Part shown: positions 38,826-46,865 of the stretch, in pieces | Layout: every line of letters begins with the position of its first letter | Position numbering within the stretch: position 1 is the first letter of the stretch | DNA from: Halorussus lipolyticus | GTDB taxonomy: Archaea > Halobacteriota > Halobacteria > Halobacteriales > Haladaptataceae | Direction: 5' to 3' | Length of the DNA stretch: 64,000 nucleotides | Assembly: GCF_029338375.1 (NCBI RefSeq) | Contig: NZ_CP119804.1 | Span: 62,001-126,000, forward strand | Position numbers and translations under genes: made by a program | Notes under the pieces: model-generated | What the model saw: only the letters and a program-made list of their open reading frames with translations | Told to the model about the DNA's origin: nothing | The model's database searches: none

Positions 38826-39797
38826 CTACTCCCAGAGGTCGTAGAGGTCGTCCCGAATCGCCTCCCGAACCACGTCGCCGTCGATTTCCACGCCCGACTC
38901 CCCTCCATCGCCGACCTCCCGAACCACGCCGATTTCGCTTGTGTCGATTCCCTCGGCGTCGAGCGCGGCGATGCTGTCGTCGGTCTCGTCGTCCGGAACG
39001 GTCGCCAGCAAGGCCCCAGAGCCGAAAATCCGGAGCGGGTCCATGCCCATCGCCGAGCAGAGTTCGGCGGTCTCCTCGCGGACCGGGACCTCCTCGCGGT
39101 CGATGTCCAGCACCACGCCCGAGGCCGTCGCCATCTCCAGCATCCCGTTCAGCAAGCCCCCTTCGGTCGGGTCGTGCATTGCGGTGGCCGACTCTCGAAG
39201 AATCCGGGCCTCGGGCACGACGCTGATGTCGGCGAAGAACTCCTCGGCGCGGTCCAGCAGGGCGGGGTCCGCGTCGAGTTCGTCGCGGAAGTCCGAGGCC
39301 AGCACCGCGGTCCCCTCGATGCCAGCGCCCTTGGTCAGCAGAACCCGGTCGCCGACCTCTGCGCCGCCGGTCGGGACGTACTCGTCGGCCAGTCCCATCG
39401 CGGTCATCGAGACCATCGGGCGCTCCAGCGCCGGGGTGTACTCCGAGTGGCCGCCGACGATGGCCACGCCGAGGGCGCGGGCCTCCTCGTCCATCTGGCC
39501 GGTCAGCGCGTCCAGCGTCTCGGGGTCGTCGTCGGGCAGGAACATGACGTTGGTGAGCCATCGGGGGTCGGCCCCGCAGGCCGCCACGTCGTTGCAGGCG
39601 ACGTGGACCGCCAGCGTCCCGAGGCGCTCTTTCGCCAGCGAGAGCGGGTCGGAGTTGGCCACCAGCACGCTCCCGTCTTCGAGTCGCATCGCCGCGGCGT
39701 CCTCGCCGTAGGCGGGTCCCATCTCCACCGCGTCGTCGTGCGCGCCGGTCCGGGAGAGGACGCGCGCGAGGTCGTCGGGGTCCAACTTTCCTATCAT
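38826..39797 (-). CDS. AIR synthase-related (HypE/ThiL-like) protein
   Basis: A 323-residue protein of the PurM/HypE/SelD/ThiL ATP-binding superfamily. N-terminal beta-barrel features are GEDAAAMRLEDGSVLVANSDPLS and VACNDVAACGADPRWLTNVMF; the C-terminal domain has HDPTEGGLLNGMLEMA and FGSGALLATV. Closest in pattern to archaeal HypE-like proteins, but no hydrogenase gene is nearby and the HypE C-terminal PRIC cysteine tail is absent (it ends DDLYDLWE), so carbamoyl dehydration is unlikely. The substrate is unknown. Confidence 0.85.
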   Translation of the reverse strand: MIGKLDPDDLARVLSRTGAHDDAVEMGPAYGEDAAAMRLEDGSVLVANSDPLSLAKERLGTLAVHVACNDVAACGADPRWLTNVMFLPDDDPETLDALTGQMDEEARALGVAIVGGHSEYTPALERPMVSMTAMGLADEYVPTGGAEVGDRVLLTKGAGIEGTAVLASDFRDELDADPALLDRAEEFFADISVVPEARILRESATAMHDPTEGGLLNGMLEMATASGVVLDIDREEVPVREETAELCSAMGMDPLRIFGSGALLATVPDDETDDSIAALDAEGIDTSEIGVVREVGDGGESGVEIDGDVVREAIRDDLYDLWE

Positions 39798-39975
39798 AGC
39801 TTCTTCTCGGTGGTCGGGGACCTAAGATGCGGCGGACCGCCGGGCAGGTTCGTCCCGTTCTGCGACCGTCCGACGACGGCCAGCGGAGAGTAGCTTCGAC
39901 GGTCTCGTGATAGAATTGTCTAGATGTCTCTAAGAATTAAAAATATTGCTGGAATATGTGTTATTGTTGCTCTGC

Positions 39976-40635
39976 TCAGGCGCTACAGACCCGGTGCAGG
40001 TCGTCGAGCGACTCGATGTCCCACGTCGGCCAGACGTTCAGGTCCCAGTCTCTGCGGTGGGGACGCCGGATGAACGCCGAGTCGATGCCCGCGTTCTCGG
40101 CGGCCTTGATGTCCGACTCGTTGTCGCCGACGAACAACGCGGAGTCGGCGTCGAGGTCGGCCAGCGCGCGTTCGAGGTAGTGGGGGTCGGGCTTTCGCAG
40201 GTCCAGACTCTCGATGGTGGGTTCCCGACCATAGGCGGTACCGAAGTGGTCCCGCATGTCGAAGTGGTCAAGCAGGAAGTCCACCGTCGCCTGCTGGTTA
40301 GAGCTCACGATGCCCATCGTCGCGTCGAGGTTCTCCAACGTGTCGATGTCGCCATAGGGGGTCTTGCGCCCCGCGCGGGCCTCGACCTGCTGGGCGCGGG
40401 AGAGTCGGGTGTCCCGCGCGCGCCAGAACGTCTCCGGGTCGAGTCCGTAGGCGTCACAGACGGTATCGACAGAGGAGGGCGTCGCACCAATCGTCATGTC
40501 CTCGATGTGGTCGGGGTCGCAGTCGGTCACACCGAAGTCCGCGAACGTCGCTTCCGTGGCGTCCCGCAGAACGTCGAAGTGAGTTCGACCGACGAGGACA
40601 CCGTCGTTGTCGAAGATGACGGTATCGTAGGTCAT
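39976..40635 (-). CDS. HAD-superfamily phosphatase (phosphoglycolate phosphatase-like)
   Basis: A 219-residue HAD hydrolase. Motif I is FDNDGVL (nucleophile Asp9, acid/base Asp11), motif II is in MGIVSSNQQ, motif III Lys in LRKPDP and motif IV VGDNESDIKAAENAG. The alpha-helical cap lies between motifs I and II, so it is subclass I. Phosphoglycolate or a small sugar phosphate is the likely substrate. An AT-rich taagaattaaaaata (39931-39945) lies beyond its 3' end. Divergent from the next HAD gene, about 107 bp between starts. Confidence 0.9.
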   Translation of the reverse strand: MTYDTVIFDNDGVLVGRTHFDVLRDATEATFADFGVTDCDPDHIEDMTIGATPSSVDTVCDAYGLDPETFWRARDTRLSRAQQVEARAGRKTPYGDIDTLENLDATMGIVSSNQQATVDFLLDHFDMRDHFGTAYGREPTIESLDLRKPDPHYLERALADLDADSALFVGDNESDIKAAENAGIDSAFIRRPHRRDWDLNVWPTWDIESLDDLHRVCSA

Positions 40636-40742
40636 ACTATATGCTGACGGGGGAGGCTTATAAGCGTTCGGCGATACTCCCGGACGTCCGGCATTTCGCC
40701 ACCGTCCCCGACCTTTATCCCCGATTGCGACCCAGTTCCGGC

Positions 40743-41990
40743 ATGGAGCGGTACGACCAACTCTATCGACTCTACGACGAGTTCGACGCCGGGACGCTTC
40801 GGGCCTTGCAGAACTTCGTGGACCTGTTCCCGCCGGTGGACTCGCGGGTCGCCCTCGAACACTGGCAGGAGGCCGGTGACGAACTGGACGACCGGAAGGC
40901 CGAGATTCGGGACGCCTTCCCCGAGACGGGCGAGACGTTCTGCGAACTCGCCGCGCGGGCCTCGCGGGACCAAGCGTTCACCGCGCTCGACTTGCACACC
41001 AAGTACGACCGAGGAGTAAACGTCCTCGTCCTCGACGTGGACGAGACTCTGCGCTCGGCGGGCGGCACCGACAACGAAATCCCGCGCGAGACCCTCCACC
41101 TCCTGACCGAGTTCCACGAGGCGGGCATGCCAATCGTGGTCTGCACCGGCCAGACCTTAGAGAACGTCAAGGGGTTCCTGATTCAGGGCCTCGGCAACGA
41201 ACTCGTCCACTCAGGGGACCTCTCCATCGTCTACGAGGCCGGAACCGGCGTGTTCACCCCCGGCCACGGCGCGGACACCAAGCGACTCCTCTACGAGAAT
41301 CTGGATTCGGACGTGCGGGCTATCTTCGACGCGGTGCGCTCGCGGGTCCTCTCGGAGGCCCCCGAGCGACTCCGCCGCGGGTGCCACCTGCAAGGCAACG
41401 AGTTCAACGTCACGCTCAAGCCCAACTTCGAGACCGGAAGCCAGCAGGCCCGCGAGGTCATCGACCGAGGTCTCGTCTACGAACTCGACCTGCTCGGGCG
41501 AGTCGTCGCCGAGGAGGTCGGCGGCGACGAGTCGCAAGCTAGCGATTGGGCGCGGGCCTTCTACGCCGACCAAGACCCCGAGATTCGGGGGGTCCTCGAA
41601 AGCGAGGGCGAGACGCCCGACTGCGACCCCGACGACGTGCCCGACGACATCGCCGACACCTTCGAGCGCATCGACGTGGCCTACTACGAGGCCGACGCCG
41701 CCGAAATCGGGAGCCTCGAACTCAACAAGGTGGTGGGCGTCGAGGCCGCTTTCGACGTGCTGGGCATCGGCGACCCCTTCGCTGTCGTCATGGGCGACAG
41801 CAAGAGCGACCTCCGGGTGATGGAGTGGGTCGCCGAGAACGACGCTGGTATCGCCGCCGCGCCGGAACACTCCTCGCGCGACGTGCTGGACCACGTGATT
41901 CGGACCGACGAACTGGTGTTCGACCGCGGGAAGGCGGGCGAGGTTCTGCGGACGATTTTCGCGCTGAATCGACTGGCGAATCTGGGGTAG
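40743..41990 (+). CDS. HAD-superfamily protein with Cof-like domain
   Basis: A 415-residue protein. About 95 N-terminal helical residues (MERYDQLYRLYDEFDAGTL) precede a HAD core: motif I VLDVDETL, motif II VVCTGQTLENV, and motif IV GDSKSDLRVMEWV followed by AGIAAAPEHS. Spacing and the late GDSxxD motif resemble HAD-IIB (Cof/SPP) phosphatases. The Lys of motif III is in SLELNKVVGVEAAF. The N-terminal helical extension is longer than in typical Cof proteins. ATG 40743 chosen because the upstream extension to 40641 lies in the divergent promoter gap. Confidence 0.82.
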   Translation: MERYDQLYRLYDEFDAGTLRALQNFVDLFPPVDSRVALEHWQEAGDELDDRKAEIRDAFPETGETFCELAARASRDQAFTALDLHTKYDRGVNVLVLDVDETLRSAGGTDNEIPRETLHLLTEFHEAGMPIVVCTGQTLENVKGFLIQGLGNELVHSGDLSIVYEAGTGVFTPGHGADTKRLLYENLDSDVRAIFDAVRSRVLSEAPERLRRGCHLQGNEFNVTLKPNFETGSQQAREVIDRGLVYELDLLGRVVAEEVGGDESQASDWARAFYADQDPEIRGVLESEGETPDCDPDDVPDDIADTFERIDVAYYEADAAEIGSLELNKVVGVEAAFDVLGIGDPFAVVMGDSKSDLRVMEWVAENDAGIAAAPEHSSRDVLDHVIRTDELVFDRGKAGEVLRTIFALNRLANLG

Positions 41991-42163
41991 CGGGCAGAAC
42001 TTGGGTTTGTGAGGCCCCGTGATTTGGGTTGCTGGTTCGAGGTTCCAGAACTTCGAGTCGGTGTCGAGGAGGTAGCTACTGCCGACTCGCGGGACACCCC
42101 ACAATACCGCATCGCCGCGACGGCGCGCGCCGAGAGCGAAATCAAAGGTATCTGCAACTCGCG

Positions 42164-42790
42164 TCAGGTCCACCGCCACATCGCCGCCACCGAGAGCGGC
42201 ACCGTCCCGAGCCACATGACCCATCGATAGCGCGGGACCCACCCGCCCAGCGGCGGGCGGTATCCCCCGATCTCACGCAGGTAGTAGTAGGTCCCGTCTC
42301 GGCGGACGATGCGGTCGCGGTCCGGAACGTCCCCGCGAAGGGTCACGTTTCCGTTTCGGACAACCGTCCGGGCTTGGTCCGTAGCCTCGGCGTATGGGTA
42401 CGAGAGGTCCCGGACGACCGCCTCGACCGACCGGGGTTCGAGGGTCAGTCGGACGCGCTCGCCCGACCGCTCCATCGCTGGCTCGTAGAACCCGGACGAA
42501 AAGACGACGTACCGGTAGTCGATGGCGTCCCCGGTTTCGACCCTCGTCGAGTTCAGCACGGTTCCGTTCTGGAGGACCGCGGTTTCGAGCGCGCAGGCCC
42601 GCCCCAGACCGGTGTAACATTCGAGGGTTTCGGGATGGGATTCGGCGTACCGGAATCGGTTCTCGTCGGTCATCTCGACCGCTCGATACGGGGTCGCGGG
42701 TTCGTTGGCGTGCGGGAAGAACCAGACTGGATTCGCCGCCAGCGCGACCAGCAGAACCGCCCAGAGTGCCAACTCTGTGTCGAAGTTCAT
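42164..42790 (-). CDS. Two-TM membrane protein with extracytoplasmic domain
   Basis: A 208-residue protein: N-terminal helix LALWAVLLVALAANPVWFF, a ~160-residue extracytoplasmic domain with two Cys (ECYTGLGRACALE) and several NxT sequons, then a C-terminal helix VMWLGTVPLSVAAMW. It resembles the protein encoded at 46065-46817: both share the RYVVFSSGFYE / RYAAVNGSVYE strand and an RDGTYYYLREIGG / ADGTYYRVYEAGK strand at matching distances from the helices. Function unknown. Confidence 0.75.
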   Translation of the reverse strand: MNFDTELALWAVLLVALAANPVWFFPHANEPATPYRAVEMTDENRFRYAESHPETLECYTGLGRACALETAVLQNGTVLNSTRVETGDAIDYRYVVFSSGFYEPAMERSGERVRLTLEPRSVEAVVRDLSYPYAEATDQARTVVRNGNVTLRGDVPDRDRIVRRDGTYYYLREIGGYRPPLGGWVPRYRWVMWLGTVPLSVAAMWRWT

Positions 42791-42943
42791 CGGTAGCGAC
42801 CGTAATTATAGTTGTTTCGCGCGCGAAGAAAGCGCACGCGACCAGCGCGCAAAGTGCGACGAGCGTACTTCGGGGGCGAGTGTGCGGCGCGAGGGACCAT
42901 ACGCCGCCGAACGAACCCCAACGAGTAGACTCTGGCGGAAAGT

Positions 42944-43216
42944 TCAGACGTTCAACCGGAACCGAACCGTATCGCCGTTCTCCAGCGAACTCCGAGTCGA
43001 GAGCGTCTCGGTCGAATCGAAGGACTCGCGGACGACCACGGTGTCCGAGCGCAGGCGCTGGCCGTCGAGGACGCCCGCGCGGACCTGCGGGCCGTACTTC
43101 TCGGCGAGTTCGTCCACAACGTCGGCGACCGTCGCGTCGTCTGGCACTGCAACGCGGGCCTCGTGGGTGCCGGTTCGGGCGACGAGGGTTCCGGTGAGTT
43201 TGACTGTCACGTTCAT
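42944..43216 (-). CDS. Ubiquitin-fold (MoaD/ThiS/SAMP-like) protein lacking C-terminal GG
   Basis: A 90-residue beta-grasp protein: MNVTVKLTGTLVARTGTHEA, VPDDATVADVVDELAEKYGP (the central helix) and GDTVRFRLNV at the end. Sequence layout matches small archaeal modifiers and MoaD, but the protein ends ...RFRLNV instead of a diglycine, so it cannot be adenylated and conjugated like SAMP1-3. It may be a non-conjugating relative. ATG 43216 chosen; a longer start at 43237 would add MARRWVC. A TATA-like cttttagtc on the minus strand lies about 30 bp upstream. Confidence 0.82.
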   Translation of the reverse strand: MNVTVKLTGTLVARTGTHEARVAVPDDATVADVVDELAEKYGPQVRAGVLDGQRLRSDTVVVRESFDSTETLSTRSSLENGDTVRFRLNV

Positions 43217-43316
43217 ACAAACCCATCTGCGCGCCATCGACTAAAAGTTTACTCACACTCGAAAAAGAAATGCCGAGATGCCACCCCTTAAGAACGTCGC
43301 CGTCCACGATTCGGAC

Positions 43317-44237
43317 ATGGTGGACAACGCACCCAGTCCCGGCGAGGAGGACCCACTCGGCGTCCACGGCGTCGTCCCGCCGACCGTGACAGCGTTCGAG
43401 GCGGACGAATCGGTCGATTACGAGGCGACCGCGGCCCACGCCCGCTTCGTCGTGGACCGCGGAGCGCACGGCGTTTTCCCACTCGGAACCAACGGCGAGT
43501 TCCCCCTGTTGACGCCCGACGAGCGCGAGGGCGTGGCCGAGGCCGTCGTGGACGAAATCGGCGACGACGCGCCCGTCATCGCTGGCGTCGGGTCAGCGAG
43601 TACCCGCGAGACGGTCTCGCACGCCGAACACGCCGAGGAGGTCGGCGCGGACGGCGTGGTCGTAGTGACGCCCTACTACTACCCGCTGGACCACGACGCC
43701 GCGGTCCGCCACTACCGGCAGGTCGCCGAGGCAATCGACCTCCCGGTGTACGTCTACCACATCCCGAGCAAGACCGGTAACTCGCTGTCCTTGGAGACCC
43801 TCGACGCCCTCGCCGAAATCGAGAATCTGGTCGGTCTCAAAGATTCGAGCAAGGACGTGCCGTGGCTCGGACAGGCAATCGACGCCCACCCCGAGATGAC
43901 TTTCCTCGCGGGGTCCGACTCCCTGCTGTTCCCCGGACTGGAAGTCGGGTGTGCGGGCATGGTCAGCGCAGTCGCCAACGCCTTCCCCGAACTCGTAGTT
44001 GACCTCTACGAGGCCTACGACGAGGACGACGAGGAGCGCGCCCGGCGACTCCAGAGCGAGGTCTACGACGTGCGCGACGCCCTCAAGCGCGGTCCCTACA
44101 TGGCGGGCGTCAAGACCGCCCTCGACCTGCGCGAAGTCGGCTTCAATCCCGGCCCGCTTCGGAGTCCGCTCCGCAAGATGGACGAGTCGGACCGCGAGGC
44201 GCTGGCCGACGACCTGTCGGGTCTCGGCCTGCTCTGA
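43317..44237 (+). CDS. DapA-family aldolase, probable 2-keto-3-deoxy(phospho)gluconate aldolase
   Basis: A 306-residue class I lyase of the dihydrodipicolinate synthase/N-acetylneuraminate lyase superfamily. Motifs: PLGTNGEFPLLTPDER (GxxGE), the Tyr in VYVYHIPSKTG, and the Schiff-base Lys in LVGLKDSSKD. Archaeal KDG/KDPG aldolases belong here, and a gluconate dehydratase gene lies 400 bp downstream on the same strand, so cleavage of 2-keto-3-deoxygluconate or its 6-phosphate to pyruvate plus (phospho)glyceraldehyde is the best guess; dihydrodipicolinate synthase is the alternative. The frame opens at 43278, but an AT-rich cttaaga at 43286-43292 makes ATG 43317 (MVDNAPSPGEED) a likely leaderless start. 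Confidence 0.82.
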   Translation: MVDNAPSPGEEDPLGVHGVVPPTVTAFEADESVDYEATAAHARFVVDRGAHGVFPLGTNGEFPLLTPDEREGVAEAVVDEIGDDAPVIAGVGSASTRETVSHAEHAEEVGADGVVVVTPYYYPLDHDAAVRHYRQVAEAIDLPVYVYHIPSKTGNSLSLETLDALAEIENLVGLKDSSKDVPWLGQAIDAHPEMTFLAGSDSLLFPGLEVGCAGMVSAVANAFPELVVDLYEAYDEDDEERARRLQSEVYDVRDALKRGPYMAGVKTALDLREVGFNPGPLRSPLRKMDESDREALADDLSGLGLL

Positions 44238-44441
44238 CCCGGCGGTTGGCCCGCTCCGAAACGTTCGCTCCGTTCTGTTCCGTTCTGTTCTCTGTGAACG
44301 GTCGGAACTTTTAATTCTGAAAAAGTAGTATCGAAAATTGCGACGGTCCCCGCGGTAGCGTGGCGGTTCTGGCGTGGTGACGCTCCGACGTGGCGACTCG
44401 AACCCCGCGCTGGGAATGGGAGTGTTCGCACCGACACAGCC
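44238..44441. other. Intergenic gap before the 51-aa protein
   Basis: About 200 bp. It opens with a direct repeat of gttctgttc (44274-44293) and an AT-rich cttttaattctgaaaaagt (44308-44326) suited to a terminator or a promoter for the small gene. Nothing else is recognised. Confidence 0.4.
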
Positions 44442-44597
44442 ATGAATATCGCCCTCCCCCTCAACAAGCGCACAGTCCTCGGTGGACAGTACCTACTGGT
44501 CGGCGCGACGGGCGCGCTGGCCCTCGAAAGCACCCTGCTGGCCGTAGCACTGATTACGGTCGGCGTGTACCTGCTTTTCGCACCCGTAGTAGCGTGA
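44442..44597 (+). CDS. Small membrane protein (51 aa), hypothetical
   Basis: A 51-codon frame starting MNIALPLNKRTVLGGQYLLV and continuing with one long hydrophobic stretch (two short helices) to LFAPVVA. GC-rich third positions and the Lys-Arg before the helix fit a real membrane peptide. It lies between the aldolase and gluconate dehydratase genes on the same strand. It could be spurious; no family is recognised. Confidence 0.45.
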   Translation: MNIALPLNKRTVLGGQYLLVGATGALALESTLLAVALITVGVYLLFAPVVA

Positions 44598-44644
44598 ACC
44601 CCGAGACCTTCAAATTTTTACTCCGGGGAGAGTAAGTAGTTGGC

Positions 44645-45883
44645 ATGGTTCGTAACTACGAGTCGCTCCACGACCCGAACGCCGAGTACACCATGCGGGA
44701 CCTCTCGGCGGAGACGATGGACTGCGACGGCGTGCGCGGTGAGGGCCGGGACGTAGCGATTACCGACGTGCAGACCACGATGATAGACGGCAACTTCCCG
44801 TGGACCCTCGTCCGAATCTACACCGACGCCGGAGTCGTGGGGACCGGCGAGGCCTACTGGGGGGCCGGCGTGCCCGAACTCATCGAGCGCATGAAACCCT
44901 TCGTCGTGGGCGAGAATCCCCTCGACATCGACCGCCTCTACGAGCATCTCATCCAGAAGATGTCGGGCGAGGGGTCCATCGAGGGCGTCACCGTCACGGC
45001 CATCTCCGGCATCGAGGTGGCGCTCCACGACCTCGCGGGCAAGATTCTCGACGTGCCCGCCTACCAACTGCTGGGCGGGAAGTACCGCGACAAGGTTCGC
45101 GTCTACTGCGACTGCCACGCCGGCGAGGAGGCCGACCCCGAATCCAACGCCGACGAGGCCGAGCGCGTGGTCGAGGAACTGGGCTACGACGCGCTCAAAT
45201 TCGACCTCGACGTGCCCTCCGGCCACGAGAAGGACCGCGCGAACCGCCACCTCCGGAACCCCGAAATCGGCCACAAGGTGGACATCGTGGAGGCGGTCAC
45301 CGAGCGCGTCGGCGACCGGGCCGACGTGGCCTTCGACTGCCACTGGACGTTCTCGGCGGGGAGCGCCAAGCGCCTCGCCAGCGCGCTCGAGGAGTACGAC
45401 ATCTGGTGGCTCGAAGACCCCGTTCCCCCGGAGAACCACGACGTGCAGAAGAACGTCACCCACTCCACGACCACGCCCATCGCGGCGGGCGAAAACGTCT
45501 ACCGCAAGCACGGCCAGCGCCGACTCATCGAGGAGCAGGCCGTGGACATCATCGCCCCCGACATGCCCAAGACCGGCGGGATGCGCGAGACCCGGAAAAT
45601 CGCCGACCACGCCGACATGTACTACCTCCCGGTGGCGATGCACAACGTCTCGTCACCGGTGGCGACGATGGCCTCGGCGCACGTCGGCGCGGCCATCCCG
45701 AACTCGCTCGCGGTCGAGTACCACAGCTATCAACTCGGCTGGTGGGAGGACCTCGTGGAGGAGGACGTTATCAAGGACGGCTACATCGAAATCCCGGAGA
45801 AACCGGGTCTCGGCGTGACCATCGACATGGACGTGGTGGAGGAGAACATGGTCGAAGGCGAAGAGTTGTTTGACGAGGCGTAA
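44645..45883 (+). CDS. gnaD: D-gluconate dehydratase (enolase superfamily)
   Basis: A 412-residue mandelate racemase/muconate lactonizing enzyme family protein whose N-terminus MVRNYESLHDPNAEYTMRDL matches haloarchaeal gluconate dehydratase as I remember it from Haloferax volcanii. Metal ligands are in VAFDCHW, WLEDPVPPENHD and AAGENVY; the base region is ALKFDLDV and MHNVSSPVAT. It dehydrates gluconate to 2-keto-3-deoxygluconate, step two of the haloarchaeal Entner-Doudoroff pathway. An AT-rich aaatttttact (44611-44621) about 25-30 bp upstream is a plausible TATA region for a leaderless transcript. GfcR, encoded 7.5 kb away, is the expected regulator. Confidence 0.88.
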   Translation: MVRNYESLHDPNAEYTMRDLSAETMDCDGVRGEGRDVAITDVQTTMIDGNFPWTLVRIYTDAGVVGTGEAYWGAGVPELIERMKPFVVGENPLDIDRLYEHLIQKMSGEGSIEGVTVTAISGIEVALHDLAGKILDVPAYQLLGGKYRDKVRVYCDCHAGEEADPESNADEAERVVEELGYDALKFDLDVPSGHEKDRANRHLRNPEIGHKVDIVEAVTERVGDRADVAFDCHWTFSAGSAKRLASALEEYDIWWLEDPVPPENHDVQKNVTHSTTTPIAAGENVYRKHGQRRLIEEQAVDIIAPDMPKTGGMRETRKIADHADMYYLPVAMHNVSSPVATMASAHVGAAIPNSLAVEYHSYQLGWWEDLVEEDVIKDGYIEIPEKPGLGVTIDMDVVEENMVEGEELFDEA

Positions 45884-46064
45884 GCGGCCTGTGGACCGAA
45901 AGCCGCTGGCTTTCGGTCCGTCTCACCCCGAGAACAGATACGCCCACCTAAGCATTGTTTCTATTTACTAAAGCAACGAAATTGTTTCTTCGGTACCCCG
46001 CCGACGGCCGTTCCGACTTGTAGATAACGCCACAGTTTTGGTCCACGGCTCTGGGGAGACAGGT
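45884..46064. promoter_or_regulatory. Intergenic region with AT-rich conserved motif
   Basis: About 180 bp. A ccgaaagccgctggctttcgg hairpin at 45897-45917 just after the gluconate dehydratase stop is a terminator candidate. At 45968-45989 lies an AT-rich motif with gcaacgaaatt that repeats at 29929-29950 in inverse orientation. tttactaaa (45964-45972) could be a promoter element for the following gene, but it is about 95 bp away. Confidence 0.45.
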
Positions 46065-46817
46065 ATGTCGCCCATTCCGCTTCTCACTCCCGCCCGCCGC
46101 GACGCTCTCCTCGCGGTCCTCGCGCTGGTCCTCCTCGTCGCGCCGATTTGGGCACCGATGCTCCACCTCGGCGACCCTGCCGACCGCTACGAGCGAGCGC
46201 TGGTCACTGCCGAAAACGGCACCATCGAGTACGCTAACGAATCGAAACTGCGGACCGATATTCCCATCAGCACCGAAATCGTCTGCACGGAACCGTTCAT
46301 GCGGTCCCGCGGCTGTTTCTTCGAATACTACCTCGCGGAGGGACACACGATTTCGACCGGTATCTGGTCGAGTAATCCCGACTACGCTCCGCTCCCGTCG
46401 TTCGAGCGGTACCGGTACGCGGCCGTCAACGGGTCGGTCTACGAAATCGCCCGCGACGTCAACGAGTCCGTCCAGAACGACGAGGGACTTTACCGCGTCG
46501 AATTGGCGCTCGACCCCGAACCCGCCGACGAGGTTCTGCGCTCTGTGTCCGTCTCCGCCGAGCGCGTCCCCTCCCCGGTTCGCCGGGCCGCAGAGCGCGG
46601 GACCGCGACCTCTCACCGCGAAATCGAGGTTCCCGAGACGCCGGTCCGACTGGCCGACGGCACCTACTACCGGGTGTACGAGGCCGGGAAGACCGACCCG
46701 TCGAATTTGGCGGGTCTCCTCGACGGCATCGTGCGCTACAGTTTTCCCTTCCTCGGCCTCGCGCTGGTCGGCTACCTCCGGAGTCGGTTCGAAGTCCGGT
46801 ACGTCGGCGAGTCGTGA
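46065..46817 (+). CDS. Two-TM membrane protein with extracytoplasmic domain (paralogue of 42164-42790 product)
   Basis: A 250-residue protein: N-terminal helix ALLAVLALVLLVAPIWAPML, a ~170-residue outer domain with a Cys pair (EIVCTEPFMRSRGCFFEY), NGS/NES sequons, and a C-terminal helix YSFPFLGLALVGYLRS. It shares the RYAAVNGSVYE and ADGTYYRVYEAGK strands with the shorter protein encoded 3.3 kb to the left on the other strand. ATG 46065 (MSPIPLLTPARR) preferred over 46038. Function unknown. Confidence 0.75.
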   Translation: MSPIPLLTPARRDALLAVLALVLLVAPIWAPMLHLGDPADRYERALVTAENGTIEYANESKLRTDIPISTEIVCTEPFMRSRGCFFEYYLAEGHTISTGIWSSNPDYAPLPSFERYRYAAVNGSVYEIARDVNESVQNDEGLYRVELALDPEPADEVLRSVSVSAERVPSPVRRAAERGTATSHREIEVPETPVRLADGTYYRVYEAGKTDPSNLAGLLDGIVRYSFPFLGLALVGYLRSRFEVRYVGES

Positions 46818-46865
46818 GTTCCGACCCCCGATTTTATCGCGCTCCTCGTCGTGGAACGGTAGCAC

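Noticed and set aside
41211..42242. A 343-codon minus-strand frame opposite the HAD gene
   Set aside because: Shadow of the plus-strand gene, which holds complete HAD motifs.
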